From NCBI GenBank assembly GCA_030430325.1, contig JAUIFR010000010.1, positions 1 to 32,521 on the forward strand: DNA of 32,521 nt, read 5' to 3'. Position numbers and translations under genes: made by a program. This DNA is from Bacteroidia bacterium. Lineage in GTDB: Bacteria; Bacteroidota; Bacteroidia; Cytophagales; Cyclobacteriaceae. The notes beneath the pieces are model-generated. The model made no database searches, was not told where the DNA came from, and worked only from the letters and a program-made list of their open reading frames with translations. Of the stretch, positions 8,364 through 16,500 are shown piece by piece; the stretch's first letter is position 1, and every line of letters starts with the position of its first letter.

Positions 8364-8412
8364 CCCTATCTTGGCACAGGTTCCCCGAACTTTGATGAAT
8401 CATGCGGGTTAG
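8364..8412 (+). repeat. Composite repeat fragment matching 5601-5629 and the MITE-like end at 18974-18996
   Basis: The first part, CCCTATCTT followed by GGCACAGGTTCCCCGAAC (8364-8390), matches the minus-strand sequence at 5629-5601 almost exactly, with a short gap. The second part (8393-8412, TGATGAATCATGCGGGTTAG) matches the right end of the 18761-18995 element. Nothing coding is seen in 8199-8735. Besides these, the gap contains an AATTTGCCAATTTTATTCA-type motif at about 8533-8551 and four TTAG tandem units at 8620-8635. Confidence 0.45.
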
Positions 8413-8679
8413 AACAATTAAAGGAACCCAACGTTATTTTGCATGAAACCAGCACGGATCAATTTTCATTAAATGAGTAAAATGACTCACCGGTTCCTTC
8501 CAAGCCTTTTAAATTTATAGTTTTACTGAAGGAAATTTGCCAATTTTATTCAAATAAGATGAGCATCACATGGGCATATTAAGGGATAATCATGTAAGGT
8601 TAACTTTATCTGTAGGTCATTAGTTAGTTAGTTAGTTGGCCCAAAGATTGTAGTGATAGGTACTGGCATGACGGAATGC

Positions 8680-8708
8680 AAAAAAAACCGGCACCTTTCA
8701 GGTGCCGG
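8680..8708 (-). terminator. Intrinsic terminator of the TonB-dependent receptor gene
   Basis: On the minus strand a perfect 9-bp GC-rich stem (CCGGCACCT with AGGTGCCGG, loop GAA) is followed by eight U (plus-strand A run 8680-8687). It starts 27 bases after the receptor stop codon. Confidence 0.85.
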
Positions 8709-8735
8709 CTAATAAAGCTAAATACTATGAAAAAA

Positions 8736-11438
8736 TTAGAAGTTCACTTTCAACCCTATGTTCCAAGTTCGTCCAAATCCGTAGAAACCACTTACCACGT
8801 CATTATCTTCAATATTTGGAGCATCAATAGTAGGGGAATCAACTGCTTCTGCTAAATATTCAGTGTCAAATACGTTGTTCATGTTTGCTCTAAATGTGAA
8901 TTTAGTTTTAGAAACATTCCATGATACAGAAATTCCAGCATCAACTAAACCATATGATGGCAATTTCCACGCTTGCCGCCTATTTGCAGGGTCAAAAATT
9001 GTTCCCTCATCATCATCTCCTTCTTCCAACCTGCGGCGATCAGCTACATCATAACGTGCATATAAATTGTCAAAATAATGATAGCTTAAGCTTAATTTAA
9101 CAATTTTTATAGTGTAATCTACTCCAATCATGGCAGTGGTTTGAGCAGCGTCACCAACTTTTAAGTTTTCCGTAAGTAGGTCCACTGTATCAATTGGGGT
9201 GTTTAATTCATTGTTATAAATAACAGCTGTAACATCGTTAGTCCAACGCCAGTTACCAATTGACAACATACCATTTATGTTTAGGTTTTTTACTGGGCTT
9301 GAATAAAAATCAATTTCAATTCCTTGGTGAATGGCATCTTGCCCAGTCACATTTACATCGCCTTGAAATATAACCTCTTCTGTTTCTTCATCTTCTACTT
9401 CAATTCCTACTAAGCTGGTTTTATTGATCCAATTGGTATGATAAACATTTACATTTGCATTAAAAAACCGAGATCTAAATCCATAGCCAAACTCAACACC
9501 AAATACATTTTCATTTTCTAAGATATCAGCCTTTTCATTAGTGTAGTTAGGCCAAATATTCTCCATAAATGGTGCTCTAGAGAAAAAACCGGTATTAGCA
9601 AATATATTATGCTTATCGGTAATATTGTAGTTTAGACCTGTCTTAGCGCTGTAGCCCAGAAAGTTTTCCCAATCTGTACTTTGTTCCGGATCACTATCCT
9701 CGTAATTAAAATAATCAATACGCTTATATCCAGTATTGTTTAATGCACCTGTTACAAATACAGAAACTTTATTTTTACTATATTCTAATTGAGCAAACCC
9801 ACCTAACCAGTTCACTAAACCATCATTATGATAGTCTATTTTTTCAGATTGATCAGTTACATATTTTTCAGGATTATTAATATCATCATCATCAAAATAT
9901 GCAGCTGCGCCTAATAGATCATCAAGCCTTCTGTAGTGAGCTCCTTTGTAATACCTTAAGTCAACACCAGCCATTAAGTTTAAGTGATCTGTCAGCTCAT
10001 GGTTTAGCGTTGAGAGTAACCCATACCAGTTGTGCTCGTTCATAGATGCTCTACGAATGATTCCGTCACTGCTTGTGTTAACGTATTGTCCGTTAAATCC
10101 TCCTCCTTGATCCCAAGTTTGCTTATCATCACCCCAGTCAGATACAGTACCACCACTATTCCATTTTTTAATGTCATCGTATCTTATACGTCCATTTTGA
10201 TCTTGCATGTCACTATAGAAAATACGAATACCGTTAACGCTACCTAATTCACCCGTGCCTCCACCTCGGCCAAACGATATATACGCAGAAGATGCTAGCT
10301 CTGTTTTGTTTGAGATATTCCAATAATGGTTTAAGAATACTTTTGGTTTATGGTAAAAGTTTTTACGGTTACTAAACTCTTCTCCATCCAAAAACCCCCA
10401 ATCTGGGTTATATTTATTACCATATTCTTCATAATCTTCTGTACTACTTGGGAAGGCAGAACTTCTTTGGTGATGCCACTGTGGGGCACCAATACCAGTT
10501 AATACTAACTGATGATTCTTGCCTAACTCCTTGGCAATTGATGCAAAGTAGTTCCACCCTTCAAATTTAGTTCCTTCAATATAACCATTTCCTGCAGTAC
10601 GATTACCTTGCACAGTAATCGCCCATCCACCATTCATTCGACCTGTTGATAATACTAAGCCAAATTTGCTGTATTCGTTATTACCAATAGATAATGAGGC
10701 TGCGCCACCTTTTTCAATATCCGTTGTTTTAGTGATAATATTGATCGTACCTCCTACTGAAGATACAGCAATTTTAGAAGCTCCAAGACCTCTTTGGACC
10801 TGCATAGATCGGGTTACATCACCTAGTCCAGCCCAGTTTGACCAATATACCCAGCCATTTTCCATATCATTCACTGGAATACCGTTAATCATCACCGCTG
10901 TGTTTTTTTGATCAAATCCACGGATGTTAATTCGAGAGTCACCAAAACCACCACCTTGTTTCGTAACATAAACAGAAGGAGTTGTTTTTAAAATTTCTGG
11001 AAATTCTTGGTTTCCTAATTTCTCCTCAATATCTGCTGATTTAATTGTACTCACAGCGACAGGTGTTTTCCGGTCAATTGCTACCGAGGCTACCACTTGC
11101 ACTTCTTGAAGTCCAATAGCGTCTCCACTTAAGCTGATAGTGCCAATTTCAGTGACGTCACCATCGACTACGGTCACATCAATTTCTTGATCCATATAAC
11201 CAATATATGAAATCGTAATTGTTTGATTACCAGCATTTACTCCAGTAAGCACAAACTTGCCTTCAATGTCAGTAATGGTTCCTGTAGTTGTACCTTTTAG
11301 TACAACATTAGCACCAATTAAGCCATCACTGGTTTCGCCATCAGTAATGACTCCCTTGATTGTTCCTTGAGCCCAAGAACTTACCGAAATAAGCATGGCA
11401 CCGTATAGGAGCAACATGTTTCGTAAAACTTTTCTCAT
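8736..11438 (-). CDS. TonB-dependent outer-membrane receptor with carboxypeptidase-regulatory-like domain
   Basis: This 900-residue protein has a signal peptide (about 1-23, ending SSWAQ). A carboxypeptidase-D regulatory-like beta domain follows (about 24-115, GTIKGVITDGETSDGLIGANV). The TonB-dependent plug domain covers about 130-235 (EILKTTPSVYV, INIRGFDQKNTAVMINGIPV, GGTINIITK). A 22-strand-type barrel runs to the end and closes with an aromatic residue (NIGLKVNF), as outer-membrane barrels do. It imports a ligand across the outer membrane using TonB energy. The ligand is not identifiable; the motif WHHQRSSAFPS early in the barrel is typical of this receptor group. It lies downstream of a PhoD-like phosphoesterase on the same strand with a 217-base gap containing repeats. 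That context suggests, but does not show, uptake of a phosphate-containing compound. A SusD partner is absent. Confidence 0.92.
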   Translation of the reverse strand: MRKVLRNMLLLYGAMLISVSSWAQGTIKGVITDGETSDGLIGANVVLKGTTTGTITDIEGKFVLTGVNAGNQTITISYIGYMDQEIDVTVVDGDVTEIGTISLSGDAIGLQEVQVVASVAIDRKTPVAVSTIKSADIEEKLGNQEFPEILKTTPSVYVTKQGGGFGDSRINIRGFDQKNTAVMINGIPVNDMENGWVYWSNWAGLGDVTRSMQVQRGLGASKIAVSSVGGTINIITKTTDIEKGGAASLSIGNNEYSKFGLVLSTGRMNGGWAITVQGNRTAGNGYIEGTKFEGWNYFASIAKELGKNHQLVLTGIGAPQWHHQRSSAFPSSTEDYEEYGNKYNPDWGFLDGEEFSNRKNFYHKPKVFLNHYWNISNKTELASSAYISFGRGGGTGELGSVNGIRIFYSDMQDQNGRIRYDDIKKWNSGGTVSDWGDDKQTWDQGGGFNGQYVNTSSDGIIRRASMNEHNWYGLLSTLNHELTDHLNLMAGVDLRYYKGAHYRRLDDLLGAAAYFDDDDINNPEKYVTDQSEKIDYHNDGLVNWLGGFAQLEYSKNKVSVFVTGALNNTGYKRIDYFNYEDSDPEQSTDWENFLGYSAKTGLNYNITDKHNIFANTGFFSRAPFMENIWPNYTNEKADILENENVFGVEFGYGFRSRFFNANVNVYHTNWINKTSLVGIEVEDEETEEVIFQGDVNVTGQDAIHQGIEIDFYSSPVKNLNINGMLSIGNWRWTNDVTAVIYNNELNTPIDTVDLLTENLKVGDAAQTTAMIGVDYTIKIVKLSLSYHYFDNLYARYDVADRRRLEEGDDDEGTIFDPANRRQAWKLPSYGLVDAGISVSWNVSKTKFTFRANMNNVFDTEYLAEAVDSPTIDAPNIEDNDVVSGFYGFGRTWNIGLKVNF

Positions 11439-11477
11439 AATTTTCGCTTTAAAATAATTGTTGTGGGTTCTTTAAAA

Positions 11478-11492
11478 TACCTACAATAGGTA
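11478..11492. promoter_or_regulatory. Palindrome in the TonB receptor leader
   Basis: TACCTACAATAGGTA is a 6+6 bp perfect palindrome with a 3-base centre, 40 bases upstream of the receptor ATG. A weaker relative (TACCTACTTGGTA) lies at about 11578-11590. It could be an operator or a small leader hairpin; no regulator is evident. Confidence 0.35.
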
Positions 11493-11496
11493 GTAT

Positions 11497-11646
11497 TTGG
11501 AAATGTAATATCCATACACAAAATTAAGCAATTCTATGGGTTGGGTGAGAAGTAAAGATGTTAAATTTACTATAATTACCTACTTGGTATATTAACAATT
11601 TCTTAATCTAGAATTATTGGAAATTTATAATATCCAAACAATTAAG
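11497..11646. repeat. Pair of direct repeats in the gap between the phosphoesterase and receptor genes
   Basis: Two roughly 30-base direct repeats begin at 11497 and 11617, 120 bases apart. Both read TTGGAAAT, then a short AT spacer, then ATATCCA, then an A-rich stretch ending ATTAAG. Each unit is itself an imperfect palindrome (TGGA...TCCA). Their position between two minus-strand genes suggests binding sites controlling the receptor promoter. An exact TAATTTTG, fitting the Bacteroidota -7 element TAnnTTTG on the minus strand, lies near 11519-11526. Confidence 0.4.
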
Positions 11647-11655
11647 TTAGTAGCA

Positions 11656-13023
11656 TTAATCTTTGGCTGGATGGGCATCATATTTTAACTCTTTTTTAAG
11701 TATGGTTTTATTCCAAAGTTGCTTACCAGCCGAGTTATATATGCTTATGGAAAGTTGACGATCAGCTATTGAGCCACTTACATTTATATGAGCAAAATTG
11801 CGTTCGTTTACGATGGTTTCAGCTACTAAATGTGAATTTTCGCTGTTTTTTACTGAATAAACTGAAGCAGTTAGGGGTGATACCGTCAAATCATATAAAG
11901 GATAAAAGTCTTTCTGTTCCAATTTTGTTAGTTCACTATGATGTGAATCACCTGTTAAAAAAATCACTCCTGGCACATTAGCTTTTTTAATGGCATCTAA
12001 AAGTTGCGCACGCTCATCGGCATAATTTGCATAGTTTTCATACTTAGCCACATCGGTAAGTGCTGGTACGCCTAACACAATAAATTTAAATGAAGCCTTA
12101 GTGTATGTAAGCGCATTAATAAGCCATTCGATTTGCTGCTGACCTAGTAATTCTTTTTTGCTCACATTGTTTCGGTTGGCTGTTTTAAACCATCGCCCAT
12201 CCAATAGAAAAAATTGTATATCATTCCAAAAAAATGTACCCGTAACACCTCCCCCAGACTTGTCCAGCACATAATTTGGGTTTGCCCAAAAGTCTTTGAA
12301 GGTTTTTAAGGCCAAAGCTTTGTTCCAAAAGCTTTTGTCAGCATCATTTGGCCCATAATCATGGTCGTCCCAGGTGGCGTAGTGGTGTGTCCTACCGAGT
12401 AATGGTTGGAGGTGTTTTTGAGCTCTTGAGCGGGTATATCGATGCTGCATGCCCGTTAGGCTATTCCAGTCTGGCTCTCTAAAATAAACATTATCACCCA
12501 ACCAAATCATAAAATCGGGATGCAGCGCATCAATTTGTTCAAAAATACCGTACTGCCCCCCATAAGGTTTACCAGGCCGATCATACTTTTCTTCCACCAA
12601 AAACGAACAGCTACCTAACGCAAAGGAAAATGTTGGGGGCTCTTCCCGCCATTGCCATAATTTTTGTGACTTAAACTCAAGTGGGTGATTAATTTTGACG
12701 ACTTTATCATTTATAACAAGTTGATATTCATAAATATTGCCAGGTTCCACTTGATCGGCAATCAAATGTGCTGTGAATGCATTTTCTTTCTTGGTATTGA
12801 CTTCATCGGTGCTTTTAAGTGTTGCCTTATCTCCTTGTAGCCAATAGTTTATTTTTACATTTGCTGTTTCTTTAGTCTGCACCCAAAGCATGACTTCTTT
12901 CATAGTTGAATAGCCAACCATGGGTCCGGATTGGAGTAAATCTTGCTGCGCATACCCCCCAATGAACAAAATTAAAAAGCAACATATTAGGGCAGATTGT
13001 CGTGAAAATATTGAAAAATGCAT
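11656..13023 (-). CDS. PhoD-like metallophosphoesterase (alkaline phosphatase D family)
   Basis: This 455-residue protein has a signal peptide (about 1-25, LILFIGGYAQQ). An N-terminal beta-sandwich resembling the PhoD N domain covers about 30-115. The calcineurin-like metallophosphatase domain follows, with recognisable metal-binding motifs: GSCS at 137-140, IWLGDNVY with Asp177, TWDDHDYGPND with Asp219-Asp222, and a GDSHHSEL motif near residue 360. These enzymes hydrolyse phosphate mono- or diesters outside the cytoplasm. It is upstream of the TonB-dependent receptor on the same strand, and the two may form a phosphorus-scavenging unit. The start is followed directly by a hydrophobic export signal, which supports it. 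The 20 bases upstream contain one copy of the dispersed GCAAAATACGTT motif. Confidence 0.88.
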   Translation of the reverse strand: MHFSIFSRQSALICCFLILFIGGYAQQDLLQSGPMVGYSTMKEVMLWVQTKETANVKINYWLQGDKATLKSTDEVNTKKENAFTAHLIADQVEPGNIYEYQLVINDKVVKINHPLEFKSQKLWQWREEPPTFSFALGSCSFLVEEKYDRPGKPYGGQYGIFEQIDALHPDFMIWLGDNVYFREPDWNSLTGMQHRYTRSRAQKHLQPLLGRTHHYATWDDHDYGPNDADKSFWNKALALKTFKDFWANPNYVLDKSGGGVTGTFFWNDIQFFLLDGRWFKTANRNNVSKKELLGQQQIEWLINALTYTKASFKFIVLGVPALTDVAKYENYANYADERAQLLDAIKKANVPGVIFLTGDSHHSELTKLEQKDFYPLYDLTVSPLTASVYSVKNSENSHLVAETIVNERNFAHINVSGSIADRQLSISIYNSAGKQLWNKTILKKELKYDAHPAKD

Positions 13024-13164
13024 AATTATTGATTAAAATTAGCAAAATACGTTCAAAATTACTATAAAATTAGTTCCTTTTACACCAAAAATCGCTTTTA
13101 ATTACAAAGGTACCTTTATGAGCAAAGATAGTTTTTTTTACTTAATGAGCAGCTGTGTTTGTAT

Positions 13165-13185
13165 TTTGAAATTATTAATTTCAAA
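13165..13185. promoter_or_regulatory. 21-base near-perfect palindrome in a divergent promoter region
   Basis: TTTGAAATTA, one T, TAATTTCAAA form a perfect 10+10 palindrome between the divergent phosphoesterase and kinase genes. Flanking TGTATT and AAATACA extend it imperfectly. It may be a regulator site or a leader hairpin. The remainder of 13024-13521 is AT-rich and shows only one dispersed motif copy at 13037-13060. Confidence 0.35.
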
Positions 13186-13521
13186 GCAAAAATACATGTG
13201 TGTACGGGGTATGAATTAGCGCGATTTTTACCCCACATTAAGAGGCCATTTGTTGGCAATTTAGTGTCATTTGAAACAATTTATACTTGATAAACGCTCC
13301 TTTATTATAAAAATTAAGACAAAATCTGATGTAAGGATAACTAAGTAAACAAAAAATCCGCTTAAAAATATGGCTAATTAGCTTGTTTACCGGATATCGG
13401 GTAAAAGATCAATTTAAACTAAAATGCTCCTTTTTTCGTAAATTAATATATGACTAATTAATTTTTATTAGAAATAGTTGATTGCACATTTAATTAGAAG
13501 ACAGATTCGTTTCGATCAAAC

Positions 13522-16500
13522 ATGAGCGCAAACAAAGTTATTTTTTACGAAAATGAGAATACCATTTTGTACTTGGATGAACAACAAGAGCAGAATGAGT
13601 CTGTCTTGATTAAAACCACTAAGCAATCAATAGTTGATGAAAATCAGTCTGTTAGATTTAATAATGAGTATCAAAACATTAAAAACTTAAATTTATCGGG
13701 CATTCGCAGAGCCATTAAAGTTGGTGAATACCGAAATAAACCAGCTATTTGGTTGGAATTTGTCGATGCTCAAACGTTCAAAAGCTATTTTAGTGAGTTT
13801 GAATTTGATTTACAGAATTTTTTAACAATTGCCATTAATATTTGTCAGACATTAGGTAAAATCCATGAATGCCAGCTAATACACAAAGACTTGAGCGGCT
13901 CTAATATTTTAGTAAACCCTGATACACTCCAAACCACCATTATTGATTTTGATATTTCCTCAAAAATTGATTTAAAAACATTGCATTTGGGCAACCCAGA
14001 GCGCCTTGAAGGTACACTTACGCATATCTCACCTGAGCAGACTGGCCGTATGAACAGGGTGGTTGATTATAGAACAGACTTTTATTCACTAGGGGTTACG
14101 TTTTATCAGGTGTTGGCAGGCAAATTACCTTTTCAGACAGATGACCCAATGGAGCTTATTCATGCGCACATTGCAAAGCACCCTGTGGCTATTCATAAAA
14201 TGAATCCACAGATTCCATTTATGCTTTCCGAGATTGTGTATAAACTTTTAGAGAAAAATGCTGAGGATCGTTATAAATCGGCTTACGGCATTAAATATGA
14301 CTTAGAAAAATGCCAAGCAAGGCTTCAGGATGGCAAAATCAAGTTGTTTTTGCTGGGTAGAAGAGATTATTCTGGAAGTTTACAAATACCATCAAAATTA
14401 TATGGTAGAGAAGAACAACACAAAAGACTACTTAAGATTTTTGATCGTGTGAGTCAAGGTCACAAGGAATTTGCTTTTATTAGTGGCTATAGTGGTGTAG
14501 GTAAATCAGCCTTTGTAAATAAAATTCATAAGCCAATTACCGAAAAACGAGGTTGGTATATTTCGGGTAAATTTGATCAATTTCAGCGTGATACCCCCTA
14601 TTACTCAGTTATTTTGGCATTTAAGGAGCTTGTGCATTTGCTTTTGTTGGAGAGTGAAGCGAGTATTGCCTATTGGAAAGATAAAATTAATACGGCACTT
14701 GGTAATGTGGGGCAAGTGCTTCTTGATGTATTGCCTGAAATTGAGCAAGTAATTGGGCCGCAACCTAAAGTACCTGACTTAAGTGGAGAAGAAGCAAAGA
14801 ACAGGTTTCATTATGTTTTGAGGAACTTTATCAAATCTCTTGCGGATAAAGATCATCCACTTGTAATTTTTATTGATGACTTGCAGTGGGCAGATTCGGG
14901 ATCGTTAGCTTTAATAAAAGCACTTTTAACAGACAATAGCATTCAATATTTGTTTTTTATAGGAGCGTGCAGGAGTAATGAGGTCTCACCTGCACACTCA
15001 ACAATGATTACCCTACAGGAACTAACACAAAAAGGAGTAGATATTCACGAATTTGTGTTAGAAAATCTCAAAACAAAGGACATACTAAATTTATTGAAAG
15101 ATACGCTTAGGTGTCCGAATAAGGAGGCACATGAGCTTGCTGGCCTTATTCGTAGTAAAACAAGAGGGAACGCTTTTTTCGTCAATCAATTTTTACATAC
15201 AATTTATGAAAAAGAGCTGCTAAAATTTAATTTCAATACCAATAAATGGGAGTGGAATACAGAGCAGTTAAAAAAAGAAGAAATTACCGATAATGTAGTT
15301 GAATTATTAGCCCAAAAAATTAAAAAATTACCCCACGAGACACAAGAAGTACTCAAAGTGTGCTCTTGTATTGGAAGTAGATTTAAATTGCAAAGTGTAG
15401 CGAATATCATTCGCAAAGATGAACCTGCTGCGCTTGATGATTTATGGGCTGCCATGAGTCATGAATTGATATTGCCTCTATCTGAGGATTATAAGTATAT
15501 TAGGTTCGGAAAACTAAAGGGTGCTCAGTTAGAATTGTGTTTTGTACATGACCGCATTCAGCAGGCTGTTTATACATTAATTAGTGATAAAGACCGCAAA
15601 GAGCTGCACCGCCATGTGGGTAATTTATTTATAAATAAAGTCTATAAAGATCGTATTGAAGAGCATATTTTTGATATAATTTACCAATTTCAAAAGTGCA
15701 TCGATCTTATTGAAGATGAGGTGGAGTTAATTAAACTTAGTAAGTTATTTCTTATAGCAGGAGATAAAGCATTAGCATCAGCAGCTTATCAGCCAGCTTT
15801 ATATTACTATGAGCAAGGTAAGGCATGCATTAGTTCTGATCATTGGACCACCAATTATGATTTGTATTTAAAACTTATTACTGGAACTATGCATGCCGCG
15901 TATATGAGCAAGCAATATGATAAAATGCTTGAAGTGGAGAGCAATGCCTTAAAACATATACGGGTTGGTGTGGAGAAAAAGCCATTTTATTTGGTTAAAA
16001 TCCAATATTTTATTGGTCTAAATCAGCTAAAAGAGGCAGTTCAATGTGGATTAGAAATTTTAGAAGAGCTTCATGTTAATTTTCCTAAAAATCCTGGTAA
16101 TGTCAATATCTTAATGGCCATTGCTAAAGTAAAAATGAAGTTATTAGGAAAAAAATCAGAACATATTTTAAATAAACCAAAAATGACTGACAAGGAGGCC
16201 ATCGCTGCGATGGAGATATTGTCTAGATTGGTTTCAGCAAGTTATCAAGCCTCGCCCAAATTGTTGCCTTTGATTATCATCAAGCAAATAGACCTTTCGT
16301 TAAAATTTGGAAATACGGAGGCATCAGCTTTTGCTTATTTAACCTATGGTTTTATATTATGTGGTGTTTTAAATAGTATTGATGAGGGATATCGATATGG
16401 CCAATTAGGCTTAAGCATTTACAAAAAGTTAGATGCCAAAAAAATTGAAGCTGAGGCTAAAGTAATATTTAATGGCTTTATTCGGCATTGGAAAGAGCCA

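Noticed and set aside
8620-8635. Four tandem TTAG units
   Set aside because: Too short to be a meaningful tandem repeat and not within a gene or clear promoter.
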